51,221 nt of DNA from Ghiorsea sp. (GTDB taxonomy: Bacteria > Pseudomonadota > Zetaproteobacteria > Mariprofundales > Mariprofundaceae): the NCBI GenBank assembly GCA_030949605.1, contig JAUZSH010000016.1:1-51221 (forward strand). The letters are read 5' to 3'. Within the stretch, counting starts at the first letter, position 1. The number at the start of each line of letters is the position of its first letter. This document shows, piece after piece, positions 35,456 to 44,400 of the stretch. The position numbers were made by a program, and so were the translations under genes. The notes under the pieces are model-generated. The model was not told the origin of the DNA, searched no databases, and was given only the letters and a program-made list of their open reading frames with translations.

Positions 35456-36337
35456 CTATTTTATTTCTGATAAAAGACTTTGGTTCTTCACTAAGTTACG
35501 AACACCATGTGCATGGTCTTCTTTAAAGTCATTACCTTTACACCATTGACCAACAGTTTCGATGTTTACTTTCATGACTTGCGGGCGAACAGACCAAGAT
35601 ACTTGGAAAGGTGAACCTTTTTCATTGTAACCCGGGCCAGTTGTAGAGCCTTCGTATGCGATAGGCGTGCCTGTATTGTTGGGAATATTTGTTGCTTGAT
35701 AGTAGTCACCAACTTTAGTGTATTGGGTTAAGTCCATGAAGCTTGCAGCGTGTTTATCATTCACAACGGTATAAACTTGTGTTTCAACACGAAGTTGAGG
35801 GTTGCCGATAGACTTACTTAAGCAAGAACCAAGTGTAGCACCAGGTTTAACTTGTGCTGTGGTATGCACATAATGCACTTCAATGGTGTCGCCTGGTAAA
35901 AGCTTAGAATGAGAACTTGGGCAAATCTCATGTTTAGTCGCTTTCAACTCAGCATGGCTGTAGTGTGAAATGTCAGCACGATAGCCACTTTGATAACCTT
36001 CGCCATTACCGTTGCCTGCATAAATGGTGAAATCACCACCTTTATGCTCTGCATTTTTATGGAAATGGATGTTGCAAAGGTTCATTTCTGTATAGGCGGG
36101 TGCAGTGCTAAACATGCGTTTGTTGTTGCCTGCTACATTATCAATATCGCGTGGTGATTGCGGGCCAAAACCTTTGCCGTTGGTGTTTTTAGCTAATGCG
36201 GCGCGTTGTGCTGCAACAACGCTGTCTGCTACCGCTTGATGACCGTGCATGCCGCTATTGTGTCCACCGTGATCATTGGCAAACGCAGGTGTGACAAGCA
36301 TTGCGCTTAATGCAAGCGCAGTTGAAATATGTTTCAT
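35456..36337 (-). CDS. Delta-class carbonic anhydrase, periplasmic
   Basis: 293 residues from the ATG at 36337, which has GGGAGGAAG eight bases upstream (an in-frame extension to 36424 is not needed). The signal peptide (about 1-20, TPAFAND) leads to a His-rich start (DHGGHNSGMHGHQ). The core has NLCNIHFHKNAEHKGG with an HFH zinc-ligand pair, then HYVHTTAQVKPGATLGSCL, TGPGYNEKGSPFQVSWSVRP and DHAHGVRNLVKN. These are the patterns I know from bacterial delta-class carbonic anhydrases. It interconverts CO2 and bicarbonate outside the inner membrane, which would aid an autotroph. Confidence 0.82.
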   Translation of the reverse strand: MKHISTALALSAMLVTPAFANDHGGHNSGMHGHQAVADSVVAAQRAALAKNTNGKGFGPQSPRDIDNVAGNNKRMFSTAPAYTEMNLCNIHFHKNAEHKGGDFTIYAGNGNGEGYQSGYRADISHYSHAELKATKHEICPSSHSKLLPGDTIEVHYVHTTAQVKPGATLGSCLSKSIGNPQLRVETQVYTVVNDKHAASFMDLTQYTKVGDYYQATNIPNNTGTPIAYEGSTTGPGYNEKGSPFQVSWSVRPQVMKVNIETVGQWCKGNDFKEDHAHGVRNLVKNQSLLSEIK

Positions 36338-36474
36338 AGTGAGAACTTCCTCCCAGAAGTGTTGTATTATTTCATGCTGGTAAAAGTAAATAAGCTTGTT
36401 TTTACCATGGGCAATTCTTAGCATCTATTTTCTGACTTACAAGAAATTTTATTCAGGCACTTTAATTCGCGGTG

Positions 36475-36849
36475 CTACCTTCCTTTGAACTGTTGAATTT
36501 TTCGCCTATCACGTTTATCAGGGCGTTTTTCGGGTGAGGGTGAGAAGTAAGTTTGAAATTTGCGTTGCTCGCTTTGTTCATCGCGGAACTTTAAACTTTC
36601 AGGGGTTTCATCATATAAACCTTGGGCAATCTTGGCAGAGCCGCGCTTTTCAGCCAAACCTGCTACCAATACGGTAAATGTTTCAGCTTCTTTTTGAATA
36701 AATACTTCATCATCAAGCTGCACCAACTTGGAAGGCTTGCAGCGTACACCGTTGATACTGATGTGCCCACCTTTGACGGCTTCGCTAGCAAGTTTGCGCA
36801 TTTTATAAAAACGGGCTGCCCATAACCACTTATCGATTCGTACACTCAT
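36475..36849 (-). CDS. hslR: HslR-type S4-domain RNA-binding protein (Hsp15)
   Basis: 124 residues from the ATG at 36849 (MSVRIDKWLWAARFYKMR), the typical Hsp15 start. The S4 domain covers about residues 3-65 (RKLASEAVKGGHISING, KPSKLVQLDDEVFI). The C-terminal tail is basic (RPDKRDRRKIQQFKGR). Hsp15 binds stalled 50S subunits with nascent tRNA and recycles them. Confidence 0.9.
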   Translation of the reverse strand: MSVRIDKWLWAARFYKMRKLASEAVKGGHISINGVRCKPSKLVQLDDEVFIQKEAETFTVLVAGLAEKRGSAKIAQGLYDETPESLKFRDEQSEQRKFQTYFSPSPEKRPDKRDRRKIQQFKGR

Positions 36850-36879
36850 AGGCAAAGACTAAGTGGATTGTTCAACAAT

Positions 36880-36952
36880 GTCATTTCGAGTTTGTCGAGA
36901 AATCTCGTGAGTGGCAATGTGTGTCGGGACTACATCATCACTACGGATGACG
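36880..36952. repeat. GTCATTTCGAG palindromic intergenic repeat
   Basis: GTCATTTCGAGTTTGTCGAG starts a hairpin (ATTTCGA...TCGAGAAAT); the segment ends GGATGACG, the inverse of its start. It is a common type of dispersed repeat in proteobacterial spacers. Together with MITE1 E and REPs it fills the 495-base gap between hslR and the DUF3047 gene; no gene seen there. Confidence 0.45.
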
Positions 36953-36965
36953 ATCAGGCGTGGCT

Positions 36966-37240
36966 ACTTACATTGAGCGGGTATCTTTTTCTAAAAAAAT
37001 GATTTAAAATTGATATCGGATGATCTTTGTTCTCATCATATTGAATGAAAACAGCCTTTTATGACCGAATCATTTAGCCATTTAATGAAAATTACGGTAT
37101 CGATTTTCAACTTTTTGCTTAAGTTGGTTGTAGATTGAAATTCGTAGGATAATCAGAATCGTGATGTATATCCTTATCTCATTGATTTATAAGGATAAAA
37201 TAACCAAGAAAACGATAAAGCATACCCGCTCAATGTAAGT
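36966..37240 (+). mobile_element. MITE1 copy E
   Basis: A complete 275 bp copy, 31 kb from the others, with both terminal repeats and a 4 bp duplication GGCT (36962-36965 and 37241-37244). The right-hand GGCT is also the start of a REP tail (GGCTAACACC), so the element landed at a REP. Confidence 0.93.
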
Positions 37241-37324
37241 GGCTAACACCTCAGAGTGCTTTCTCAGGCTACACCTTCACCTTGAGCCGCATTTCCTTTT
37301 TTGGAAACACGGCTTTAGCCGTGT
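37241..37324. repeat. REP sequences, tail to tail
   Basis: An inverted REP with tail (37241-37295, ending GCCGCATTTCC) is followed by a direct REP GGAAACACGGCTTTAGCCGT (37303-37322). The hairpin ACGGCT-TT-AGCCGT has the same CTTTAG loop as the REPs at 20.9 and 38.2 kb, with different but still paired stem bases. It also forms a stem just downstream of the DUF3047 gene. Confidence 0.65.
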
Positions 37325-37344
37325 CGGTTTCGGTATGGCAGACT

Positions 37345-37992
37345 TTATTTTGAAGTAAAAAAGATGTTGCCGAAGTAGGTGATGGCGCTGCGTTTACTGT
37401 TGTCGGTGTCGGTCATGACGGCGATGGCATCAATGTATTGCTCATCTTTACCAACAATACGTTGCAAATCTTCTTTGATGTTGCGCTTATAATGTTGCCA
37501 AACACCAAGCTTTTTTTTGCCTGACTCCACAGAAAACATGGTGGCATTGGATGTGAATGGGTTGTCCCATTTCTCGCCTGTGTTATGCGATGATGACCAC
37601 ACATAGTTGAGGGCGATGGTTTTCCAAAAGAAGTAGCCACCATCCACCACCACATAAATACGGGCAGTGAAATCATCACCTGATTTTTCATTTTCATTGA
37701 TATTGGGGAAGTAAGATGATGTTTTCCATGACCAATTGAGGTAAGGTGTTTTGTTTAAATCAATGCGTTGCTCACGAAATAAACCCGATGCACCAGCATG
37801 GCTTTCAGCTTTGAGCACTTGTTGTTTGATTTGTTCATCAAATACAAAGCTGTATTGGGTTTTACCTTCAAATTCCTTTTCTTCCCAACCGCTGAGTGAG
37901 CCTTTGGAAAATTCTCCCATATGAAGCGTTGTTGCATTGGCAAGCGTAGATGAAACAAGCGCAAATAGTGCTACACATAAAACTTTAAACAT
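37345..37992 (-). CDS. DUF3047 family periplasmic protein
   Basis: 215 residues with a signal peptide (about 1-20, TLANATT). The body has LNWSWKTSSYFP, DDFTARIYVVVDGG, LNYVWSSSHNTGEKWDNPF and ITYFGNIFFT, the DUF3047 pattern; a carbohydrate-binding-like beta fold is likely but the role is unknown. GGAG lies six bases before the ATG. It is a single gene between REP-rich spacers. Confidence 0.85.
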   Translation of the reverse strand: MFKVLCVALFALVSSTLANATTLHMGEFSKGSLSGWEEKEFEGKTQYSFVFDEQIKQQVLKAESHAGASGLFREQRIDLNKTPYLNWSWKTSSYFPNINENEKSGDDFTARIYVVVDGGYFFWKTIALNYVWSSSHNTGEKWDNPFTSNATMFSVESGKKKLGVWQHYKRNIKEDLQRIVGKDEQYIDAIAVMTDTDNSKRSAITYFGNIFFTSK

Positions 37993-38104
37993 AAAAACTC
38001 CAAGGTAAGTATTGCGGCATCAGTCGAAACCCCACCTCAATACTTACAAGTTAATCTTACACAACACAGTATAAGTTTTGAAAACAAAGCATAGCAGTAC
38101 AATA

Positions 38105-38210
38105 GGAAGTGGCTAAAGCTGAAGGCGTAGCCTGAGAAAGCACCCTAGGGTATTAGCCCCACAGGTTTAACATCAGGTGATAATATGTGCGCGACTAAAG
38201 TCGCACTTCC
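38105..38210. repeat. REP pair (REPIN-like) between the DUF3047 gene and the DMT permease
   Basis: It starts GGAAGTGGCTAAAGC and ends with the inverted REP GCGACTAAAGTCGCACTTCC, whose stem is GCGACT-TT-AGTCGC. The middle shares GCCTGAGAAAGCAC with the 37.2 kb copy in the opposite sense. The whole spacer 37993-38217 has no gene. Confidence 0.65.
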
Positions 38211-38217
38211 CATGTAC

Positions 38218-39129
38218 TTACTTACGCTTACTCAAGCTATACACACCAGCCATCACCAAAGCAGCACCCATCAATTGCATCATGGTCAATGGCTCTGCCA
38301 AGAATATTGCAGCTAGCCCAATGGTTGCGATAGGACCTAAGCCGCCAATAATGGATGTTTTGCTTGCACCAATGTGATGAATGGCAGCAGCCAACATAAA
38401 TGCTGGCAACACTGTTGAGAAAACAGCCATTGCCAAGCCATAAGCATATACAGGTAAAGGTTGATTGAAGTCAGCTAAACTGCGCGTAAAACCAAAGTGA
38501 ATAAACACTGCAACACAAGATACAATCATGGCATAAGCTGCAAATCTGCGTGCGCCAACCTTGGGTATGATTTCACCACTGCCTACCAAAAAGATGGAAT
38601 AGGTAATGGTAGCAATAAACACCAACACTGAACCAAGCACAACATGTTCACCTGATATTTGCACATCATTGACCATGGCAAGGATAATGCCTGTATAGCT
38701 TAAACCAAGCGCAATATACGCTTCTTTTTGAATGCGTTTGCCCAAATAAACAGCCGATATAAATACCACCATCGTGGGGAACAAAAATAAAATCAATCGC
38801 TCCAAACCAGCACTAATATACATCAATCCTGTAAAATCTAACAAGCTGGATAAATAGTAACCCACCAAACCCAATAAGGTGATGGATATAAAATATTTTC
38901 GGCTGATGCGCTTGTTGGTTTTGCGCTCTTCCATCCACGCAATCACAACAAAGAAAGGCAAGGCAAACATCATGCGAAACATCAGCATGGTAATAGCATC
39001 CACATTGTATTCGTAAGCCAGTTTGACGAAAATCGACTTGGCTGAAAAACCAAGGGCAGCACTCGTGGCAAGCAATAAACCAAGGCGGATATTGTTTTGT
39101 TGAATTGTTGGGTGAACTTGAGCGTTCAT
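38218..39129 (-). CDS. EamA/DMT-family permease
   Basis: 303 residues, ten membrane helices in two EamA halves (about 15-150 and 160-300). Typical features are the GFSAKSIFVKLAY start, LYISAGLERLILFLFPTMV in the first half and GASKTSIIGGLGPIATIGLAAIFLAEPLT in the second. Substrate unknown; DMT members export amino acids or other metabolites. Confidence 0.9.
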   Translation of the reverse strand: MNAQVHPTIQQNNIRLGLLLATSAALGFSAKSIFVKLAYEYNVDAITMLMFRMMFALPFFVVIAWMEERKTNKRISRKYFISITLLGLVGYYLSSLLDFTGLMYISAGLERLILFLFPTMVVFISAVYLGKRIQKEAYIALGLSYTGIILAMVNDVQISGEHVVLGSVLVFIATITYSIFLVGSGEIIPKVGARRFAAYAMIVSCVAVFIHFGFTRSLADFNQPLPVYAYGLAMAVFSTVLPAFMLAAAIHHIGASKTSIIGGLGPIATIGLAAIFLAEPLTMMQLMGAALVMAGVYSLSKRK

Positions 39130-39185
39130 GGGTCTTACTCCTCTAAGAGCAAACGCAAGAATAACGAATGATGGGTGTTAAACAT

Positions 39186-39233
39186 GGAAAAATGAGAAAC
39201 AAGCAACAGGGAAGTTATTCCTGCGGTTGCTTG
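39186..39233 (-). terminator. Hairpin terminator downstream of the histidine kinase
   Basis: CAAGCAAC / GTTGCTTG stem, extended by an inner CAGG/CCTG pairing, followed on the minus strand by a T-rich stretch (TTTCTCATTTTT). It closes the minus-strand unit with the kinase. Confidence 0.65.
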
Positions 39234-39256
39234 TTGTAATCTTATGAAATCAGTTG

Positions 39257-39346
39257 TTAAACTTCTCTATCAACAAAGCGAACCACAGCCAATGGCAAGA
39301 GCAGCCATAGCTTGATCATTTGTTTGTTTAAAGTGGTATGATTCAT
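39257..39346 (-). CDS. Possible 29-aa membrane peptide
   Basis: An ATG frame 19 bases after the kinase stop encodes MNHTTLNKQMIKLWLLLPLA and a short remainder ending RFVDREV, one short hydrophobic helix. There is no convincing ribosome binding site. Its place between the kinase stop and a terminator is the main support. The rest of the 236-base gap 39130-39365 holds only the terminator. Confidence 0.25.
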   Translation of the reverse strand: MNHTTLNKQMIKLWLLLPLAVVRFVDREV

Positions 39347-39365
39347 CAGGCGGCGGAAGTTCTGC

Positions 39366-41348
39366 TTATGCTTTGGTGGTGTCAACAGGGAAGAATACAG
39401 TGATGGTCGTACCTTGACCTTTTTCAGACTTTAATAAAATAGCCCCTTGGTGTGCGCGGACAATGCCACGTACAGCACTTAAACCAAGTCCTCTACCCAT
39501 AAATTTAGTGGTCACGAAAGGTTCAAACACTTTTTTGTACATTTCTTCAGAAATACCACAGCCTGTATCTTGAATGCGTAGGAAGACATGTTTGCCATGG
39601 GTGGCCTGTTCAGAATCTACGCACAACTTTAAATCAGAGGTTTGCAATGTTTGGCAGCCTGTTGTGATGTATACGCTTCCTATTTTTTGTTCATAGGATT
39701 CTGCTGCATTTAATATCAAGTCAATAGCCAGTTGTTGAATTTGAGACTTATCCGCGCGAACGCAGGTTAAACCATGCTTAAAAGTAAAATCAAGCTGGAT
39801 ATCTTCTGAAATGGAAGCGCAAACCATGGCTTTGATGTCTTCGAGGGCTTGGCTTAAATCCAAGCGTTGCACGCAGTGATGACCTTGCCCTGTATATGCC
39901 AGCATTTGTTTGCATATTTCTGCGGCCTTCATGCTTGAATCCTCAATGGCACCCATATGTTGAAGTAGTTTGACATTCTCTTTGTGATTCATGCGTACCA
40001 AAGTGGCATGACCCAAAATAGCAGTAAGAATATTGTTGAAATTATGTGCAATGCTACCAGCCATAAGCCCCAAGAGCTCAAATTTGTCTGCTTGTTGAAG
40101 CTTTTCTTGTTGCTCTTTAATCGCGGTAAAATCACGCAATGTTCCTTCAATGCTTACAACTTTCCGATTCTCATCATACCTATATTGGGCATTCATGGAT
40201 AACCAACGTAAGCTACCATCATGGTGCAAAGTTTGAATGTGATGGTTGTATATTTTTCCATCATCGCTCTCTTCTAAGGCAAGCAATAATTTATTGATTT
40301 CATCGCGATCAACACAGAATGCTTGCAGATTCTTACCTTTGGCTTCATTGACCGTGTAACCCAGCAAAGCAATGGCAGGTGATACCATCAATATATTACC
40401 TTCAAGATCGACTTCATAATAAATATCTTGAAGGTTTTCAATGATTTGACGAAGTTTCTTGCGTTTTTTATTGAGTTTGTTGGTACGTTTCTCGACCAGC
40501 TTTTCAACATGTTCAGTATATTTATCTTTTTTATAAATATAACCAGCCAGTAAAAAGGTGACGGTAAGCCAGATAAATAAGGTTTGCCAAGCCAGCACAA
40601 TAGGGAAATCTTTAAGAAACTTTGGAGCAGCTTCGTATTCCACTTGAAAGGTTAAGTTGGCAAAGGGGAAGGCGGTGGTGTAACGAATATCGGTATGTAC
40701 GTGTTGATCTGTTTCAGTGCGGCTGCGCGATGCATGAAAATAGAGTTCGGTTCTTTTATTGTTTTCGATGCCCACAATATGGATGTCTTGGGCAGCTACA
40801 GGTGTATGTTTTAAGGCTTGTTCGATAATGGTTTCGATACCCCATTCGGTGACAAGGGCGGCAACAAGTTTACCCTCAAGTTCAGTTCGATTGATAGGGT
40901 TGAGTTGGTTGCTGATAGGGCTGACAAGTTGCAATACATAGTTGCCTTGTGATTTTTGTGTGAAATGTGCTGTGATAGGATGTTTACTCAGTATGATAGG
41001 GTTTGTTTCAATGTTTTTTTGATGTTTGAGGCTGTAAATGATGCGTGCTTGATGTGTGTTGGGGTCAAGCACTGCCCAGTCGATATCTACGAGCGCAGGT
41101 TCATGGGTTAATGTAGGGGTAAACATATCCAAAAACTCATGAGGATCTTTAGGGTTTTCTTTCTCATCAATCATGTCGTATTCAAGCAGGTATCGCATAT
41201 CTTCGAGTTGTTTTGTAATGCTTTCGAAACCAGCTATAAGTGCAGCAGTGTGTGCGTCAGCGCGGTGTTGGTATTGTTGCTGGCGTTGTCCTTCTTCCCA
41301 TTGCTTAACTGTCGTAAAAGCAGTGAATGATAGGGAGATACCTAGCAA
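39366..41348 (-). CDS. Membrane sensor histidine kinase with PAS domain
   Basis: 660 residues when read from a TTG at 41348. An N-terminal hydrophobic stretch, a periplasmic sensor domain (about 20-265), a second membrane helix (WQTLFIWLTVTFLLAGYIY, about 270-290), a basic coiled coil, a PAS domain (about 300-420), then HisKA with GSIAHNFNNILTAILGH and HATPase (IQDTGCGISE, GLGLSAVRGIV). The expected start is GTG at 41371 with GGAG eleven bases upstream, giving MKKI and a proper membrane helix, but six A instead of seven put it out of frame. No response regulator is adjacent. Signal unknown. Confidence 0.85.
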   Translation of the reverse strand: MLGISLSFTAFTTVKQWEEGQRQQQYQHRADAHTAALIAGFESITKQLEDMRYLLEYDMIDEKENPKDPHEFLDMFTPTLTHEPALVDIDWAVLDPNTHQARIIYSLKHQKNIETNPIILSKHPITAHFTQKSQGNYVLQLVSPISNQLNPINRTELEGKLVAALVTEWGIETIIEQALKHTPVAAQDIHIVGIENNKRTELYFHASRSRTETDQHVHTDIRYTTAFPFANLTFQVEYEAAPKFLKDFPIVLAWQTLFIWLTVTFLLAGYIYKKDKYTEHVEKLVEKRTNKLNKKRKKLRQIIENLQDIYYEVDLEGNILMVSPAIALLGYTVNEAKGKNLQAFCVDRDEINKLLLALEESDDGKIYNHHIQTLHHDGSLRWLSMNAQYRYDENRKVVSIEGTLRDFTAIKEQQEKLQQADKFELLGLMAGSIAHNFNNILTAILGHATLVRMNHKENVKLLQHMGAIEDSSMKAAEICKQMLAYTGQGHHCVQRLDLSQALEDIKAMVCASISEDIQLDFTFKHGLTCVRADKSQIQQLAIDLILNAAESYEQKIGSVYITTGCQTLQTSDLKLCVDSEQATHGKHVFLRIQDTGCGISEEMYKKVFEPFVTTKFMGRGLGLSAVRGIVRAHQGAILLKSEKGQGTTITVFFPVDTTKA

Positions 41349-41447
41349 TAGTATCAGTATTATTTTTTCACGCTGTCAAACACTCCAAGCCAATCGTCGG
41401 GCGGATGATACTTAGGCTTAAAAAAATATCTAGTGATAGAGCGCACA

Positions 41448-44400
41448 TTACATCATATGTATGGCTTGCCAGTGGTTTTCTATGCGTTTAATGGATATAG
41501 GTACAGATGTTTTAAGGCTTTGGGCAAACAATGAGACACGCAACTCTTCAAGCATCCAGCGAAACTCCATGAGTTGTATGGTGTCTTCATTATGTTTTTC
41601 ACATTGTTCTATTCTTTGTTGGTATTGCGACCAGAACTGCTGCAATATTTTGGTATTAATACTGTCTTGGGTCAGTTGTTGCCCTGCTTTGTCCAAGCGT
41701 AATAATGCTGCTTGTATAAATCGAGGTAAATGTGGCAACCACTGACTGGGTGTGTGTTGTACAAAATCAGGGTATATGATGTGTTGCATTTGTTGCTGTA
41801 TATCTTGCACTACAGGGGAAAGGGCTGCAGCTTTGACATTGCTGATTTTGCTTTGTAATTCCGCATAATGTTGCAAGGCTTGTAATACTTGTTCGGCAAT
41901 CACTGTGCCTTGTTTCACTACCTTGGCTCTGCCTTTGTCCAAGAGTATTTGAAATGTTTTACTATTGCGTGGAAGTTCTTCTAAGTCTTGCAAGAATACC
42001 TGCTCAAATGTTTGGCTGATGATGGATTCGCGCAAGTCTTCAGCTTTGCCTAAGCTTGCGTAATACAAAGCCAACTCCTTTTGTTTGGGTATGTTTTTGC
42101 GCAATAAATCGACTTGTTGATGCAAGCTAAGCATGAGCAAACGTTTGATGCCTTGTCGCGTGGTTTGATAAGCTGCTGTTTCACTTTCCATCAATGCAAT
42201 GGATACGCTATCTTGTTTATCTTCTAAGGCTGGGAACTGGGCAATGCTCATGCCGTGTTTTTGTGTGGTTACGATTTCAGGCAACTCACCAAAATCCCAA
42301 CGGGTGATGTCTTGTTGGAGTTTGATAGGCGTTGACTTGTGTTGCACTGCATCCAACCGTGCGAGATGAGCATATTGTTTTTGCAACCTCCCCAACTGAT
42401 GTCCTGTGTCGATAACCTTGTTGTTTTTATCGCGGATTTCAAACTTCATCAACAAGTGCATAGGAAGTTTGTCCACTACCCAATCTTGGGTGGGGATATA
42501 GATGCCTGTCATGCGTTGCAATTCTCGTGATAGGGCAAGCAATAACGAGCCTTCGCCAAATGGCATATTGCCTGCACATGCCTTAGCAAATTGTGGAGCT
42601 GGCACAAAGTTTTTGCGCAATGTTTTAGGCAGTCCTTTAATCAAAGCCGTGATTTTTTCTTCAAGTAAACCCAACACAAGCCATTCAAAAGCCTCTGCTT
42701 TGAGCTGCCCCAATGCCATAATAGGCACGGTTACGGTGATACCATCAGCATGATGGCTAGGGTCAAAGTGGTAGTTCAGTTTGAGTTTTAAACCGTAGGT
42801 TTCCAAATGGGTGGGAAATTGTTTGCTATCAATGCCTGCATTTTCATCTTGCAGCAAAACCTCTTTGGATAAAAACAGCAGGTTGGGATTGTCTTTTTCT
42901 GCTTTTTTACGCCATTGTTCAAACAACTTACCACTGCAAACATGTTCAGGAATGATGGCAGCAAAGAAATCAAAGCGAACTTGTTCATCATGCATTAAAT
43001 CACGGCGGCGGCTGATGGCTTCCATGTTTTCAATCTCAGCAAGCAGCTTTTGATTGTGTTTAAACCATTTGCCAAAGCTATGAAACTCTTGATGCACCAA
43101 AGCATGGCGGATAAACAGTTCACGCGATACTTCAGGCTCAATCATGCCAAAATGTACAACACGGCGGCTGATGATGGGCAAGCCATACAAGGTCACAGTT
43201 TCATAAGCACAAACTTGCGCCCGTTTTTTCGACCAATGTGGTTCGCTGTATGTTCGTTTGAGCAGGTGAGGGGCTAAACCTTCCAGCCAAACAGGGTCAA
43301 GCGGGGCAAGGCTGCGGGCAAATAGGCGTGATGTTTCCATCAAAACACCCGCCATGAGCCAACGCGGCGGTTTTTTGTTTAATGGTGAGCCAGGAAAGAG
43401 CGTGACTTGCAAACCACGCGCACCAACAAAGGGCGCTTCACCCTTTTTTGTTTCCTCCCGTTTTTTAATCACATGACTAAGCAGCCCAGCCAGCATGGCT
43501 TTGTGAATGGCATCGGGTTTGGCTTTTTCCTTGTTGGGGGTAAGCTTTAATTCGCGGACAATACCCAGCAGTTGCCCATGCAAATCCACCCACTCGCGCA
43601 TTCTTAAATAGGATAAAAAATGTTTGGTGCAAGTTTTACGCAGTTGAGATTTACTCAAATGTTTGCGTTGCACGTGATACCAGTTCCAAAGCTTGAGCCA
43701 TGATAAAAAGTCGGATGTTTTGTCGGTGAAAACACTATGTTTTTCATCGGCTTTTTGCTGTTTGTCAGAAGGTCTTATTTTCGGGTCTTGCACTGACATA
43801 GCCGCCACGATGATTAACACCTCGTGCAGGCTGCGCTCTTTGTCTGCTTGCAACACCATGCGCCCTAGTCGCGGGTCTATCGGTAGGCGAGTAAGTTGCT
43901 TACCTTGTTTGGTAATCACTTGATTCACATCAATGGCTTGCAGCTCTTCAAGTAGTTTATAACCATCTTGTATGCTTCGTTTTTCAGGCGGCTGCATAAA
44001 ATCAAACTTATGAATATCGCCCAAACCCAAGCTAATCATTTGCAGAATCACATTGGCAAGGTTGGTGCGCCGAATTTCAGGGTCGGTATGTTCTGGGCGA
44101 TTGTTAAAGTTTTCTTCGCTGTAAAGCCTAAAACAAATGCCCGCTGCTACACGACCACAGCGACCAGCCCGCTGATTGGCTGATGCTTGCGAAATCGGTT
44201 CAATGGGTAGCTGCTGCACCTTGCTCTTAGGGCTGTATCTACTGATACGTGCAAGCCCTGAATCAATGACAAAACGAATGCCTGGTACAGTCAACGATGT
44301 TTCCGCCACATTGGTTGCCAATACAATCCGCCGACCTTTGTGACCTTTAAAAATTTTATCCTGTTCAGCAGGTGAAAGCCTCGAAAACAAGGGTAAAACT

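Noticed and set aside
34283-35460. Plasmid partition centromere beside the ParM-like gene
   Set aside because: The upstream spacer shows no direct repeats or iterons and no parR-like ORF.
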